A DNA stretch of 64,000 nucleotides from Streptomyces viridiviolaceus (GTDB lineage: Bacteria; Actinomycetota; Actinomycetes; Streptomycetales; Streptomycetaceae): assembly GCF_014650995.1 (NCBI RefSeq), contig NZ_BMWA01000004.1:124001-188000 (forward strand), written 5' to 3'. The notes under the pieces are model-generated. The model did no database searches. It was given only the letters and a program-made list of their open reading frames with translations, and was not told the origin of the DNA. Below are positions 49,535 to 59,780 of this stretch, in pieces; position 1 is the first letter of the stretch; the number at the start of each line of letters is the position of its first letter. Both the position numbers and the translations under genes were made by a program.

Positions 49535-50410
49535 TTACTTCTTCTCGACCGCGTGACCGCCGAACTGGTTCCGCAGCGCGGCGATCATCTTCATCTGCGG
49601 CGAGTCGTCCTGGCGCGAGGCGAACCGCGCGAACAGCGACGCGGTGATCGCCGGCAGCGGCACCGCGTTGTCGATCGCGGCCTCCACAGTCCAGCGTCCC
49701 TCACCCGAGTCCTGTGCATAACCCCGGAGCCCGTCCAGGTGCTCGTCCTCGTCGAGGGCGTTCACCGCCAAGTCCAGCAGCCAGGAACGGATCACCGTGC
49801 CCTCCTGCCAGGAACGGAAGACCTCGCGGACGTTCTCCACGGAGTCGACCTTCTCCAGCAGCTCCCAGCCCTCGGCGTAGGCCTGCATCATCGCGTACTC
49901 GATGCCGTTGTGGACCATCTTCGCGAAGTGGCCCGCACCGACCTTGCCCGCGTGCACCGCGCCGAAGTCACCCTCCGGCTTCAGGGCGTCGAAGACCGGC
50001 TGCACCTTGGCGACGTTCTCCGCGTCACCGCCGTACATCAGCGCATAGCCGTTCTCCAGGCCCCAGACACCGCCCGAGACGCCGCAGTCGACGAAGCCTA
50101 TGCCCTTGGCGGCCAGCTCCTCCGCGTGCTTCTCGTCGTCCGTCCACCGGGAGTTGCCGCCGTCCACGACGACGTCGCCGGGCTCCAGCAGCTCGGCGAG
50201 CCGGTCGATGGTGGCCTGGGTGGGTTCGCCGGCCGGGACCATCACCCAGACCACGCGCGGGCCCTTGAGCTTGCCCACAAGCTCTTCCAGGCTGTGGACA
50301 TCGGCGAGGTCCGGGTTGCGGTCGTATCCGACGACGGTGTGGCCCGCGCGGCGAATCCGCTCGCGCATGTTGCCGCCCATCTTGCCGAGGCCGACGAGAC
50401 CGAGCTCCAT
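49535..50410 (-). CDS. gnd: 6-phosphogluconate dehydrogenase, decarboxylating (short NAD type)
   Basis: 291 aa, the short form. Rossmann motif [17 protein letters not shown], then [36 protein letters not shown], and the catalytic lysine-containing [19 protein letters not shown]. It oxidises 6-phosphogluconate to ribulose 5-phosphate in the pentose phosphate pathway. The short form usually prefers NAD+. It lies between dnaN and recF, a conserved Streptomyces position with no functional link to replication evident. Confidence 0.94.
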   Translation of the reverse strand: MELGLVGLGKMGGNMRERIRRAGHTVVGYDRNPDLADVHSLEELVGKLKGPRVVWVMVPAGEPTQATIDRLAELLEPGDVVVDGGNSRWTDDEKHAEELAAKGIGFVDCGVSGGVWGLENGYALMYGGDAENVAKVQPVFDALKPEGDFGAVHAGKVGAGHFAKMVHNGIEYAMMQAYAEGWELLEKVDSVENVREVFRSWQEGTVIRSWLLDLAVNALDEDEHLDGLRGYAQDSGEGRWTVEAAIDNAVPLPAITASLFARFASRQDDSPQMKMIAALRNQFGGHAVEKK

Positions 50411-50560
50411 CAGTTGCGTTCCTTAGGGTCGCTGTGGCGTGAGTGGCACTTTCGCACCGACGTCCGAGCCTAAACCCGGACGGTCACGCACAGCTGTGGG
50501 CATACGCGCTCATCCGTACGCCCCCACCTGCGGCTTCGCCCCGTGGACCACCAGCGGCGC

Positions 50561-51691
50561 TCAGCCGCTCAGCCGCACCGGCATGATCAGGTACTTGTAC
50601 GCCTCGTCCGCCTCGGCGTCCAGCGCCGGCTTGCCGCTGAGCAGCGCCGGCTTCGTGGACGTCGTGAAGGACAGCTGGGCCACCGGGGAGTCGATGGCGC
50701 TCAGACCGTCCAGCAGGAACGTCGGGTTGAAGGCGATCGAGATGTCGTCGCCCTCCAGCTGGGCGTCGACCCTTTCCACAGCCTGTGCATCATCGCTGGA
50801 GCCGGCCTCCAGGATCAGCACGCCCTGCTCGAAGCTGAGCCGCACCGGAGTGTTCCGCTCGGCGACCAGGGCGACGCGCTTGACGGCCTCCACGAAGGGG
50901 GCGGTCTCGATCACGGCGATGCTGTTGAACTCCGTCGGGAACAGCGTCTTGTACTTCGGGAGGTCGCCCTCCAGCAGACGGGTGGTCGTCCGGCGCCCAG
51001 CCCCCTCGAAGCCGATCAGGCCCTCGCCCGCGCCCGAGCCGGACAGCGCCAGGATCACCTGGTCGCCGCTGGTCAGGGCCTTGGCGGTGTCCAGGAGCGT
51101 CTTGGCGGGCACCAGGGCGACCGCCGAGGCGTCCGGGTTCTCGGGCTTCCACAGGAACTCGCGGACCGCGAAGCGGTAGCGGTCGGTGGACGCCAGCGTC
51201 ACCGTGTCGCCCTCGATCTCGATGCGCACACCGGTGAGGACGGGCAGCGTGTCGTCGCGGCCGGCCGCGATGGCGACCTGCTGGACCGCGGACGAGAAGA
51301 CCTCGCCCGGGACCGTGCCCGTGGCGTTCGGCATCTGCGGCAGGGCCGGGTACTCCTCCACAGGCAGGGTGTGGAGTGTGAACCGCGAGGAGCCGCAGAC
51401 CACCGTCGCCCGTACACCGTCTGTGGAAATCTCCACCGGGCGGTTGGGCAGGGCGCGGGAGATGTCGGCGAGCAGACGGCCGGAGACCAGCACCGTGCCC
51501 TCTTCCTCGACCTCCGCCTCCACGGACACCCGCGCGGAGACCTCGTAGTCGAAGCTCGACAGGCTCAGCTGCCCGTCCTCGGCCTTCAGCAGCAGGCCCG
51601 CGAGGACCGGCGCCGGCGGACGGGCCGGGAGGCTGCGTGCCGCCCAGGCCACTGCCTCCGCGAGTACGTCGCGTTCCACCCGGATCTTCAC
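50561..51691 (-). CDS. dnaN: DNA polymerase III beta subunit (sliding clamp)
   Basis: 376 aa. Three clamp domains: VKIRVERDVLAEAVAWAARS, then GTVPGEVFSSAVQQVAIAAG, then the C-terminal end EAYKYLIMPVRLSG. It encircles DNA and holds the replicative polymerase. GTG at 51691 follows AGGAGG; the open frame to 51805 has no conservation. First gene left of oriC, and the first of the leftward dnaN-gnd-recF-DUF721 run. Confidence 0.96.
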   Translation of the reverse strand: MKIRVERDVLAEAVAWAARSLPARPPAPVLAGLLLKAEDGQLSLSSFDYEVSARVSVEAEVEEEGTVLVSGRLLADISRALPNRPVEISTDGVRATVVCGSSRFTLHTLPVEEYPALPQMPNATGTVPGEVFSSAVQQVAIAAGRDDTLPVLTGVRIEIEGDTVTLASTDRYRFAVREFLWKPENPDASAVALVPAKTLLDTAKALTSGDQVILALSGSGAGEGLIGFEGAGRRTTTRLLEGDLPKYKTLFPTEFNSIAVIETAPFVEAVKRVALVAERNTPVRLSFEQGVLILEAGSSDDAQAVERVDAQLEGDDISIAFNPTFLLDGLSAIDSPVAQLSFTTSTKPALLSGKPALDAEADEAYKYLIMPVRLSG

Positions 51692-51839
51692 CGTAAGCCG
51701 CCTCCTGCTGTTGCCGGCGCTTCTCGCCCTGCTTCGCCTTCGTCGTCTGACTCGGTGTCGCCGGTCCCTGTGACGGGAAGGACACCGGGGACCAGTCTGA
51801 CGCACCGCACTGACAGTAGGTGCCCTTCGGGGTCAAGTC

Positions 51840-52450
51840 GCGACGAGGGGCGGTCGGGCTCGAGAGGGCGAGTTGTGCACAGGCCCCGCTTCGAAACGAT
51901 TTCCCGGCTCTCTATGGTCGGGAGTAGTAGTAGGGCCTGTGGATACCGTGGATAACCACGTTTGCCCAGCTCAGCGCAGGAATTTTGTCCACGGTGCCTG
52001 TGGGCGGAGCCCGTGGACAACCAGGCGTCTCTGTGGAGAACGGAAAGTTCTGCACACCCCATGCACAGGCGGCGGCGACTTCTCCCCAGAGCCGTCCCCA
52101 GGTTTACCCAGCTTTCCCACAGCCCAACCCGGCAGCTTGGTGTGACGGCTTTCACTCGAGGCGGTGAGGACCCGCGCCGGGTTGCCGAACAGTGGACAGA
52201 CATGTGGAGAAGCCAGGATCCGCTGGGGACAACCGGCCTCCGCCTGTGGGTTGCCCGTGGACAACTCGATGCACAGGCTGTGGATCACTTCGTCGTCCAC
52301 AGTCTGTGGAGATCGTTCGTCCACGAATCCACAAGGCGCTGACCTGGCATGATCGCTACTCAGCCCCTTGGGCTGTGGACAGGATCGGGACAACTTCCCG
52401 GTCCCCAAGGTGTGGACGGAAAAAAGTCGCCGAATCTGTGGAGGGCGACC
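51840..52450. other. oriC: Chromosomal replication origin oriC
   Basis: The dnaN-dnaA gap holds many DnaA-box-like nonamers in both orientations. Examples: TTGTGCACA (51873), TGTGGATAC (51938), CGTGGATAA (51947), TTGTCCACG (51985), CGTGGACAA (52012 and 52256), TGTGGAGAA (52032 and 52203), TGGGGACAA (52224), TGTGGATCA (52279), TCGTCCACA (52293), TGTGGACAG (52374), TGTGGACGG (52411). Streptomyces origins are known to carry about 19 such boxes between dnaA and dnaN. No protein-coding gene is supported in the gap. Confidence 0.93.
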
Positions 52451-52542
52451 GTAACCCGGCAGGTATTCGAACAGCGGGTTGCGGGGGTACGACCGCGGGG
52501 TGCGTCGCCACGGGACCGGAGACGTGCCCCAGGGCATGGAAA

Positions 52543-52574
52543 AGGCGCCCCCGGGCTGTCTCCCGGGGGCGCCT
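52543..52574. terminator. Terminator of dnaA at the oriC border
   Basis: A perfect 13-bp stem, AGGCGCCCCCGGG with its complement, around CTGTCT, 23 bases beyond the dnaA stop. It keeps dnaA transcription out of oriC. Confidence 0.85.
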
Positions 52575-52596
52575 CGGCGACGCGGGCCGGCTGCCG

Positions 52597-54495
52597 TCAG
52601 CCGTTCTTGATGCGGTTGGTCAGCTCGGTCACCTGGTTGTAGATGGAGCGGCGTTCGGCCATCAGATTGCGGATCTTGCGGTCGGCGTGCATCACCGTGG
52701 TGTGGTCCCGGCCGCCGAACAGCGCCCCGATCTTCGGCAGCGAGAGGTCCGTCAGCTCGCGGCAGAGGTACATGGCGATCTGGCGGGCCGTCACGAGCTG
52801 GCGGCCGCGCGAACTGCCGCACAGGTCCTCGACCGTGAGGCCGAAGTAGTCGGCGGTCGCGCTCATGATGGCCGTCGAGGTGATCTCCGGCGTCGAGTCC
52901 TCACCGCCGGGGATCAGGTCCTTCAGGACGATCTCCGTCAGGCCCAGGTCCACCGGCTGCCGGTTGAGGGAGGCGAACGCCGTCACCCGGATCAGCGCGC
53001 CCTCCAGTTCGCGGATGTTGCGCGAGATGCGGGAGGCGATGAACTCCAGCACCTCCGGCGGGGCGTTGAGCTGCTCCTGCACCGCTTTCTTGCGCAGGAT
53101 CGCGATGCGCGTCTCCAGCTCCGGCGGCTGGACGTCGGTGATCAGTCCCCACTCGAAGCGGTTCCGCAGCCGGTCCTCGAGTGTGACCAGCTGCTTGGGC
53201 GGCCGGTCGCTGCTGAGGACGATCTGCTTGTTGGCGTTGTGCAGTGTGTTGAAGGTGTGGAAGAACTCCTCCTGCGTCGACTCCTTGTCCGCGAGGAACT
53301 GGATGTCGTCGACGAGCAGGATGTCCATCTCGCGGTAGCGCTTGCGGAAGCTGTCGCCCTTGCCGTCGCGGATGGAGTTGATGAACTCGTTGGTGAACTC
53401 CTCCGAGCTGACGTACCGCACGCGCGTGCCCGGGTAGAGGCTGCGCGCGTAGTGCCCGATCGCGTGCAGCAGGTGGGTCTTGCCGAGCCCTGACTCCCCG
53501 TAGATGAACAGGGGGTTGTACGCCTTCGCGGGTGCCTCGGCGACGGCGACCGCCGCCGCGTGCGCGAAGCGGTTGGAGGCGCCGATCACGAAGGTGTCGA
53601 AGAGGTACTTCGGGTTCAGTCGCGCCGTCGGCTCGCCGGGGCCGGTCGCCGGCGCGGGCTGCGCGGCCAGCGGGCCGGGGGCGCCGGTGGTGGGCAGGCC
53701 GGGGCCGGGCGGGCTGCCGCGGTGGACCTGGCCGGAGCCGGACGGCGGTTCGGTCAGGTCGCGCCGGGGGCCGCGCTGGTCGTAGTCGCCGCGTGGCTGC
53801 TCGTAGTCGGTGCGCTGGCCGTCGTACGGCGGGCGTTCCTGCGGCTGCGCTCGGTAGTCCTGCGGGTATGCGTCCTGCGGGTAGGTCTCCTGCTTGTAGG
53901 AGTCCTGGGGCGAGCCGTATGACTCCTGGGGCGACGAGCCGTAGGTGTCCGGCGGTGAGGCGTAGGGGTCCCGCTCGGGGAAGCCGAGGCGCTGCTGCTG
54001 CCAGCCGTAGTCGTCCTGTCCCGGGCGGGGCCAGGAGCCGGGTTCGGGGCGCTGGTACTCGGAGGGGTAGGCGGGGCGGGCCGTGGGGAGCTGGTCGCCG
54101 CGATGGCGGCCGTAGCCCTCGTAGTCGTCGCGGCCGCCCTGGCCGGGGGGCGGGAGCTCGGGCTCCTCGTAGCGCGGCTGGGGGCGGGCGGGGGGTGCCG
54201 GCGGGGCAGGGGGCTCGCCGGCGGAGTCGTCGACCGTGATGGCGATGCGGATCGGCCGGCCGCATTCGCGGCTCAGGGTCTCGCTGACGACCGGGGCGAG
54301 GCGGCCCTCCAGTACGCCCTTGGCGAATTCGTTCGGTACGGCGAGCAGGGCGGTGTCCGCCACCAGGGCTAGTGGCTGGCAGCGCCGGATCCAGTGTTCG
54401 TCCTTCGATTCGACGCCCTGGCCGCGTCCCTCCCCGAGCAGCTGCTCCAGTACGCGTGGCCACACTGCGGCAAGATCGGCAGGTACGTCAGCCAC
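52597..54495 (-). CDS. dnaA: Chromosomal replication initiator DnaA
   Basis: 632 aa. Domain I at the N-terminus ([20 protein letters not shown]), a domain II of about 200 residues very rich in Pro, Tyr, Gln, Asp and Gly, which is the Streptomyces hallmark, an AAA+ domain with Walker [12 protein letters not shown] (Lys339) and Walker [10 protein letters not shown], and domain IV with the box-binding signature [15 protein letters not shown]. DnaA-ATP opens oriC. GTG start at 54495. The promoter at 54597-54626 carries two DnaA boxes, so the gene is probably self-repressed. Confidence 0.97.
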   Translation of the reverse strand: MADVPADLAAVWPRVLEQLLGEGRGQGVESKDEHWIRRCQPLALVADTALLAVPNEFAKGVLEGRLAPVVSETLSRECGRPIRIAITVDDSAGEPPAPPAPPARPQPRYEEPELPPPGQGGRDDYEGYGRHRGDQLPTARPAYPSEYQRPEPGSWPRPGQDDYGWQQQRLGFPERDPYASPPDTYGSSPQESYGSPQDSYKQETYPQDAYPQDYRAQPQERPPYDGQRTDYEQPRGDYDQRGPRRDLTEPPSGSGQVHRGSPPGPGLPTTGAPGPLAAQPAPATGPGEPTARLNPKYLFDTFVIGASNRFAHAAAVAVAEAPAKAYNPLFIYGESGLGKTHLLHAIGHYARSLYPGTRVRYVSSEEFTNEFINSIRDGKGDSFRKRYREMDILLVDDIQFLADKESTQEEFFHTFNTLHNANKQIVLSSDRPPKQLVTLEDRLRNRFEWGLITDVQPPELETRIAILRKKAVQEQLNAPPEVLEFIASRISRNIRELEGALIRVTAFASLNRQPVDLGLTEIVLKDLIPGGEDSTPEITSTAIMSATADYFGLTVEDLCGSSRGRQLVTARQIAMYLCRELTDLSLPKIGALFGGRDHTTVMHADRKIRNLMAERRSIYNQVTELTNRIKNG

Positions 54496-54596
54496 AGGGC
54501 ACGCTCTCTCATGTGTCCCTCGAAGGTGTGATTCGGGGACGGGTCGGGATGAATATCGGGGCGGTCAGGGATAAGGGAACGAATCGGAGTTCAGCC

Positions 54597-54651
54597 ACGG
54601 TAGTCAGCGCGGCGGGTAGGGTTCAAGTCGTTGTCCCCAGCCTGTGGACAA
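54597..54651 (-). promoter_or_regulatory. dnaA promoter with DnaA boxes
   Basis: Minus strand: TTGAAC (54626-54621), 18-base spacer, TACCGT (54602-54597). Directly upstream are TTGTCCCCA (54631-54639) and the perfect box TGTGGACAA (54643-54651), in positions suited to DnaA autoregulation. Confidence 0.75.
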
Positions 54652-54673
54652 GTGTCCCCCACTGACCGTTGGT

Positions 54674-54703
54674 TTGACCGAATGGCGCAGTGCCGCGTAC
54701 CGT
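54674..54703 (+). promoter_or_regulatory. rpmH promoter
   Basis: TTGACC at 54674-54679, 18-base spacer, TACCGT at 54698-54703, about 170 bases before rpmH. It faces away from the dnaA promoter, making a divergent pair. The rest of 54496-54871 shows no gene. Confidence 0.55.
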
Positions 54704-54871
54704 GACCAGGTCGAGTTGTCGATGGCTGCTGCCGCCTGCCTCCGATGGGCACAGATCGCGTCAAGGTGATCGGACAGCGGTGCACTCGGGCGTAACGCGA
54801 GCTACTCGTGGGCGCACGGTGACAGCCAGGACGGCACCCCGCCAACCCCGATTTCTTTCTGGAGCCCCCGA

Positions 54872-55009
54872 GTGAGCAAGCGCACCTTCCAGCCGAACAA
54901 CCGTCGTCGCGCGAAGACCCACGGCTTCCGGCTGCGTATGCGCACCCGTGCCGGCCGCGCGATTCTCGCGTCCCGCCGTAGCAAGGGTCGCGCCCGTCTG
55001 TCCGCCTGA
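54872..55009 (+). CDS. rpmH: 50S ribosomal protein L34
   Basis: 45 aa, too short for simple ORF scans: [20 protein letters not shown], then [23 protein letters not shown]. The sequence is almost fully conserved across bacteria. GTG start with GGAG eight bases upstream. It begins the rightward rpmH-rnpA-yidD-yidC-jag-rsmG run. Confidence 0.97.
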   Translation: MSKRTFQPNNRRRAKTHGFRLRMRTRAGRAILASRRSKGRARLSA

Positions 55010-55030
55010 TTCAGATCAGGTCATGACGTC

Positions 55031-55402
55031 GTGCTGCCCACCGAGAACCGGCTGAGGCGGCGCGAGGACTTCGCGACCGCGGTTCGCCGAGGTCGTCGGG
55101 CAGGTCGCCCGAACCTCGTCGTCCATCTTCGTAGCGGTGCCACGGACCCGCACGCGCCTGGGGAGAGCGCTCCCCCGACGCGTGCGGGTTTCGTCGTGAG
55201 CAAAGCCGTCGGTGGTGCGGTCGTGCGCAACAAGGTGAAGCGCAGGCTTCGCCATCTGCTGCGCGACCGGGTCGACCTGTTTCCCCCCGGTAGCCTGGTA
55301 GTCGTACGAGCGCTGCCCGGCGCGGGTGACGCCGACCATGCACAGCTGGCCCGAGACCTGGATGCCGCCCTGGAGCGGCTGCTGGGAGGGGGCGCGCGAT
55401 GA
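55031..55402 (+). CDS. rnpA: Ribonuclease P protein component
   Basis: 123 aa. Family motifs: [40 protein letters not shown] and [19 protein letters not shown], including the RNR motif that binds P RNA. It supports the RNA enzyme that trims tRNA 5' leaders. GTG start 21 bases after rpmH. Its stop overlaps the yidD ATG by four bases. Confidence 0.95.
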   Translation: MLPTENRLRRREDFATAVRRGRRAGRPNLVVHLRSGATDPHAPGESAPPTRAGFVVSKAVGGAVVRNKVKRRLRHLLRDRVDLFPPGSLVVVRALPGAGDADHAQLARDLDAALERLLGGGAR

Positions 55403-55773
55403 AGTACCCGCTGCTGGCTCTGATCAAGCTGTACCAGTGGACGATCAGTCCGCTGCTCGGGCCGGTCTGCAAGTACTACCCGTCGTGTTCCCACTACGGC
55501 TACACGGCCATCGACCGGCACGGTGCGGTCAAGGGCACGGCGCTCACCGCTTGGCGCATCCTGCGGTGCAATCCGTGGTCGCTGGGCGGGGTGGACCATG
55601 TTCCGCCGCGCAAGCGTCCGCGGTGGCACGAAATGTTGCGTGGCGCCTGGCGTGCACGCAGGGGCGGGACCTCCGCCGCCGAACCGGCCACCGAGGGACA
55701 GACTTCTCCCACGAGTCCGTCCAGTCCTTCGAGCCCGGCCGCAGAGACCCAGTCCCATGCCCAAGGAGCATGA
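55399..55773 (+). CDS. yidD: YidD membrane protein insertion efficiency factor
   Basis: 124 aa. [20 protein letters not shown], the cysteine-containing [19 protein letters not shown] and [18 protein letters not shown] are the conserved family core; the C-terminal 35 residues are low-complexity. A small peripheral protein that helps YidC insert inner-membrane proteins. It overlaps rnpA by four bases. Confidence 0.93.
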   Translation: MKYPLLALIKLYQWTISPLLGPVCKYYPSCSHYGYTAIDRHGAVKGTALTAWRILRCNPWSLGGVDHVPPRKRPRWHEMLRGAWRARRGGTSAAEPATEGQTSPTSPSSPSSPAAETQSHAQGA

Positions 55774-55776
55774 TTA

Positions 55777-57048
55777 GTGGACACGATTGCCAGCCTCTTC
55801 AGCTTCATCACGACACCTGTCTCCTGGGTCATCGTCCAGTTCCACAGCGTGTACGGCGCCATTTTCGGCCCTGACACCGGATGGGCCTGGGGCCTGTCCA
55901 TCGTGTCCCTGGTGATTCTGATCCGTATCTGCCTGATCCCGCTCTTCGTGAAGCAGATCAAGGCGACGCGCGGGATGCAGACGCTCCAGCCGGAGATGAA
56001 GAAGATCCAGGAGCGCTACAAGAACGACCGGCAGCGCCAGTCCGAAGAGATGATGAAGCTGTACAAGGAGACGGGCACCAACCCGCTCTCCTCGTGCCTT
56101 CCCATCCTGGCGCAGTCGCCGTTCTTCTTCGCCCTCTACCACGTGCTCAACAGCATCGCGTCGAACGACACCATCGGCGTGATCAACCAGAGCCTGCTGG
56201 AGAGCGCGCAGAAGGCGCACATCTTCGGGGCTCCGCTGGCCTCGAAGTTCTTCAGCAGTGAGAGCGAGGTCGCGGCGCTCAACGCCTCGCTGACCGACGT
56301 CCGGGTCGTCACCGCGATCATGATCGTCCTGATGTCGGCCTCGCAGTTCTTCACGCAGCGCCAGCTGATGACGAAGAACGTCGACACCACGGTGAAGACG
56401 CCGTTCATGCAGCAGCAGAAGATGCTGATGTACGTCTTCCCCGTCATGTTCGCCGTCTTCGGTGTGAACTTCCCGGTCGGTGTCCTCGTCTACTGGCTGA
56501 CCACCAACGTGTGGACCATGGGCCAGCAGATGTACGTCATCCACAACAACCCGACCCCGGGTTCCAAGGCCCAGGCCGCCTACCTGGAGCGCCTGCACAA
56601 GCGCGTCACCCACCACGGCAAGACCCGTGGCCGTGGGGAGAAGTCCATCGTGAAGGCCATCGTCGCCAAGGGCCGTGACCGCAACGAGTTCGAGCGCAAG
56701 TTCATCAACGGCCTCAACAAGGCGGGCCTGGCGGCCCAGCCCGACGGCACCGTGGTGAAGAGCGAGGCCGCTGTCGCCGCTCAGACCGAGGACGGAGCGC
56801 CCGCCGCGACCGGCGCGCCCAAGCGCCAGCAGCCCAAGCGGCAGAGCAAGGCTCAGCGGCAGTCCGCGAAGCCGGGCGGCGAGGCCGAGCCGAAGACGTC
56901 GCTCAGCAAGGCCGACGAGCCGGAGGATGCCAAGCCCGCCGGCGGCGCGAAGAAGTCGGCCCAGAAGCCCGGTGCGGGTGCCCGTAGCAAGGCCCAGTCC
57001 GGACAGCGCAAGGGTCCGCAGCGGCCCAAGTCCCCGTCGAAGAAGTAA
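55777..57048 (+). CDS. yidC: YidC/Oxa1 membrane protein insertase
   Basis: 423 aa. Five hydrophobic segments typical of the short Gram-positive form ([91 protein letters not shown]) with the cytoplasmic [20 protein letters not shown] loop. A Lys/Ala/Gly-rich tail of about 100 residues likely contacts ribosomes. It inserts membrane proteins alone or with SecYEG. GTG start three bases after yidD. Confidence 0.95.
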   Translation: MDTIASLFSFITTPVSWVIVQFHSVYGAIFGPDTGWAWGLSIVSLVILIRICLIPLFVKQIKATRGMQTLQPEMKKIQERYKNDRQRQSEEMMKLYKETGTNPLSSCLPILAQSPFFFALYHVLNSIASNDTIGVINQSLLESAQKAHIFGAPLASKFFSSESEVAALNASLTDVRVVTAIMIVLMSASQFFTQRQLMTKNVDTTVKTPFMQQQKMLMYVFPVMFAVFGVNFPVGVLVYWLTTNVWTMGQQMYVIHNNPTPGSKAQAAYLERLHKRVTHHGKTRGRGEKSIVKAIVAKGRDRNEFERKFINGLNKAGLAAQPDGTVVKSEAAVAAQTEDGAPAATGAPKRQQPKRQSKAQRQSAKPGGEAEPKTSLSKADEPEDAKPAGGAKKSAQKPGAGARSKAQSGQRKGPQRPKSPSKK

Positions 57049-57063
57049 GAAGGAGTCCATCCC

Positions 57064-57576
57064 GTGACGGAAGGCACCACCTCCGCCGCTGCCGAGGGCG
57101 CAGACACCCTGACCCGCCTGGAGCAGGAGGGTGAGATCGCGGCGGACTACCTGGAGGGTCTGCTCGACATCGCCGATCTCGACGGCGACATCGACATGGA
57201 CGTCGAGGCCGACCGTGCCTCCGTCTCGATCATCAGCGACACGGGCAGCCGCGATCTGCAGAAGCTGGTCGGCCGGGACGGCGAGGTGCTGGAAGCCCTG
57301 CAGGAGCTCACGCGTCTGGCCGTGCACCGGGAGACCGGGGACCGCAGTCGGCTGATGCTCGACATCGCGGGCTACCGCGCCAGGAAGCGCGCCGAGCTCT
57401 CCGAGCTCGGGGCCAAGGCCGCGGCCGACGTCAAGAGCACCGGCGAGTCCGTGCGGCTGAAGCCGATGACTCCCTTCGAGCGCAAGGTCGTGCACGACGC
57501 GGTCAAGGCCGCGGGACTGCGCAGCGAGTCCGAGGGCGAGGAGCCGCAGCGCTTCGTCGTCGTGCTTCCCGCCTGA
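57064..57576 (+). CDS. khpB: Jag/KhpB family RNA-binding protein
   Basis: 170 aa. A KH domain (about 35-105: IDMDVEADRASVSIISD, then LVGRDGEVLEALQELTRLAV) and an R3H domain (PMTPFERKVVHDAVKA). The N-terminal Jag domain is missing, which is usual in Actinobacteria. It binds RNA, with a possible role in small-RNA action or cell-wall control in other bacteria. GTG start after AGAAGGAG, 15 bases after yidC. Confidence 0.93.
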   Translation: MTEGTTSAAAEGADTLTRLEQEGEIAADYLEGLLDIADLDGDIDMDVEADRASVSIISDTGSRDLQKLVGRDGEVLEALQELTRLAVHRETGDRSRLMLDIAGYRARKRAELSELGAKAAADVKSTGESVRLKPMTPFERKVVHDAVKAAGLRSESEGEEPQRFVVVLPA

Positions 57577-57701
57577 TCGGTCTCCGCGTTCTCCGGCCCC
57601 GTCTGTTGCGCAGGCGGGGCCGAATTTTGTCAGCCTGATAGTTCTGGTGGTTCTGGCATCGGCGCCCGGGGCACCGATGCGGTACGGAAGGACGGTCCCC
57701 C

Positions 57702-58418
57702 GTGACGGAGGCAGCGGAGCTTCCCCCTGCGCCTGAGCAGGCACGCAAGGTGTTCGGTGATCGCTATGCGGATGCGGTCCGCTATGCGGAGCTGCTCGCC
57801 GAGGCGGGAGTGCAGCGTGGCCTGATCGGCCCGCGTGAGGTTCCCCGCCTGTGGGAGCGGCACCTGCTGAACTGTGCGGTGCTCTCGGAGGTCGTGCCTG
57901 AGGGAGTCATGGTGTGCGATGTCGGCTCGGGCGCCGGCCTGCCCGGGATCCCGCTGGCACTCGTCCGGGACGATCTGAAGATCACGCTCCTGGAACCGTT
58001 GCTGCGGCGCACGAACTTCCTGACCGAGGTCGTCGAGCTGCTGGGGCTGGACCACGTGACCGTCGTGCGCGGCCGGGCCGAGGAGGTCATGGGCAAGCTC
58101 CCGCCGGTGCATGTGGTGACGGCCCGTGCCGTCGCCCCGCTGGACCGTCTGGCCACCTGGGGGATTCCGCTGCTGCGTCCGTACGGGGAGATGCTCGCGC
58201 TGAAGGGTGACACCGCTGAGGAGGAGCTCAAGAGCGCGGCCACGGCCCTGAGCAAGCTGGGAGCGGTCGAGACGTCCATCCTGCACGTCGGCGAGGGGAT
58301 CGTGGACCCCATGTCCACCGTCGTGCGGGTCGAGGTCGGGGAGAGCCCCGGTGGTGTGCGCTTTGCCGCCAAGCGGGCGAAGGCCGCGCGCACGGGGCGG
58401 GCGCGTCGGCGTCGCTGA
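57702..58418 (+). CDS. rsmG: 16S rRNA 7-methylguanosine methyltransferase RsmG
   Basis: 238 aa. SAM-binding motif VCDVGSGAGLPGIPLALV, then LLEPLLRRTNFLTEVVELLG and VTARAVAPLDRLATWGIPLL. It methylates the 16S rRNA at G527 (E. coli numbering); loss causes low-level streptomycin resistance and, in Streptomyces, altered antibiotic output. GTG start at 57702, and a basic tail TGRARRRR ends the protein. Confidence 0.95.
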   Translation: MTEAAELPPAPEQARKVFGDRYADAVRYAELLAEAGVQRGLIGPREVPRLWERHLLNCAVLSEVVPEGVMVCDVGSGAGLPGIPLALVRDDLKITLLEPLLRRTNFLTEVVELLGLDHVTVVRGRAEEVMGKLPPVHVVTARAVAPLDRLATWGIPLLRPYGEMLALKGDTAEEELKSAATALSKLGAVETSILHVGEGIVDPMSTVVRVEVGESPGGVRFAAKRAKAARTGRARRRR

Positions 58419-58501
58419 CGACGAGACGTACTCCACCCAAGGCCCCAAACCTGCGCATGCCGGAGTGTCGCGACAGTTCGGCATGCGCCGCTGTGCATCG
58501 T

Positions 58502-58515
58502 GTTTCACGTGAAAC
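58502..58515. promoter_or_regulatory. parS: parS site 1
   Basis: GTTTCACGTGAAAC, perfect 14-base palindrome, in the rsmG-parA gap. ParB dimers load here and spread to form the origin segregation complex. Confidence 0.93.
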
Positions 58516-58643
58516 GTCGCTCACTGCTGCACGGCATCATCAGTCGCGGCCGCGCTGCGGCCGAACCTCGCGACCGGAAGCCTCTCGGCTCCCTCGGAGA
58601 GGATTCCGCGGCTCAGGACACGGCCCCCGTGAGGGGAGCGGAG

Positions 58644-58652
58644 TTGTCCACA
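58644..58652 (+). promoter_or_regulatory. DnaA box in the parA leader
   Basis: TTGTCCACA, a perfect Streptomyces DnaA box, 55 bases before the preferred parA start and 130 bases from a parS site. A second half-match, TTCTCCACA, follows at about 58663. Confidence 0.65.
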
Positions 58653-58706
58653 GAGGTGGATTTCTCCACAGAACGTCAGGCCTCACTGGTTCATGACCCC
58701 GAAGAC

Positions 58707-59780
58707 ATGGGAGGCTCTGTTCATTGCGAGCCTGAAGTCGAGGAGAGTGAATCCTTGCGGTCCGACGCCAACATCGCGGGACCGATGACCGATCCGGTCC
58801 CCGGTCCCCGTACCGAGTCGATGGGGGTGGATGTTTCACGTGAAACACCGCCTCCGATGGACGACACTCCGATCGGTCGTGCGGCCCAATTGGCGGTGGA
58901 GGCTCTGGGCCGCGCCGGCGAGGGCCTGCCGCGGCCCGAGCAGACCCGAGTCATCGTGGTCGCCAACCAGAAGGGTGGCGTGGGCAAGACGACGACGACC
59001 GTCAATCTCGCCGCGTCGCTGGCTCTGCATGGCGGCCGTGTTCTGGTGGTCGACCTCGATCCGCAGGGCAACGCGTCCACTGCCCTGGGCATCGATCACC
59101 ACGCCGAGGTGCCATCCATCTACGACGTGTTGGTGGAGAGTCGGCCGCTCTCGGATGTCGTCCAGCCCGTCCCCGATGTCGAGGGACTCTTCTGCGCACC
59201 TGCCACGATCGATCTCGCCGGTGCGGAGATCGAGCTGGTCTCCCTGGTGGCGCGGGAGAGCCGACTGCAGCGCGCCATCCAGGCGTACGAGCAGCCGCTG
59301 GACTACATCCTCATCGACTGCCCGCCCTCCCTCGGTCTGCTGACGGTCAACGCACTCGTCGCGGGCCAGGAGGTGCTCATCCCGATCCAGTGCGAGTACT
59401 ACGCGCTGGAGGGTCTGGGTCAGCTACTACGGAACGTCGACCTGGTGCGTGGGCACCTCAACCCGACGCTCCATGTGTCGACGATCCTGCTCACCATGTA
59501 CGACGGCCGGACGCGGCTCGCGTCCCAGGTCGCGGACGAGGTGCGCAGCCACTTCGGCGACGAGGTGCTGCGGACGAGCATTCCCCGTTCCGTCCGGATC
59601 TCCGAGGCGCCTAGCTATGGGCAGACGGTGCTGACCTACGATCCAGGATCAAGCGGAGCCCTCTCCTATCTGGAGGCGGCACGAGAGATCGCGCTGAAGG
59701 GCGTCGGCGTCACCTACGACGCGACGCATGCCCACATCGGCGCCCAGAACGACCCGAGCATGGTGGAGGGGATCCAGTGA
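58707..59780 (+). CDS. parA: ParA chromosome-partitioning ATPase
   Basis: 357 aa from 58707. Deviant Walker [21 protein letters not shown], then [32 protein letters not shown] and the C-terminal [17 protein letters not shown]. It polymerises in aerial hyphae and places ParB complexes before septation. The start is uncertain: GTG at 58500 (426 aa), ATG at 58707, 58785 or 58821 are all in frame. 58707 is chosen because DNA before it has weaker coding bias and includes a parS site and a DnaA box. Its stop overlaps parB as GTGA. Confidence 0.93.
   Translation: MGGSVHCEPEVEESESLRSDANIAGPMTDPVPGPRTESMGVDVSRETPPPMDDTPIGRAAQLAVEALGRAGEGLPRPEQTRVIVVANQKGGVGKTTTTVNLAASLALHGGRVLVVDLDPQGNASTALGIDHHAEVPSIYDVLVESRPLSDVVQPVPDVEGLFCAPATIDLAGAEIELVSLVARESRLQRAIQAYEQPLDYILIDCPPSLGLLTVNALVAGQEVLIPIQCEYYALEGLGQLLRNVDLVRGHLNPTLHVSTILLTMYDGRTRLASQVADEVRSHFGDEVLRTSIPRSVRISEAPSYGQTVLTYDPGSSGALSYLEAAREIALKGVGVTYDATHAHIGAQNDPSMVEGIQ
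58833..58846. promoter_or_regulatory. parS: parS site 2, inside parA
   Basis: GTTTCACGTGAAAC, perfect, inside the parA frame, where it encodes VSRET. It lies in the poorly conserved N-terminal extension, so the DNA site may dictate the amino acids. Confidence 0.93.

Noticed and set aside
51873..52420. Repeated GTGGACA/TGTCCAC units as a CRISPR array
   Set aside because: The units are 9 bases, in both orientations, with irregular spacing; they are DnaA boxes of oriC.
54236..54574. Plus-strand frame opposite the dnaA 5' end
   Set aside because: Antisense of dnaA domain I and its promoter, with no ribosome-binding site or family.
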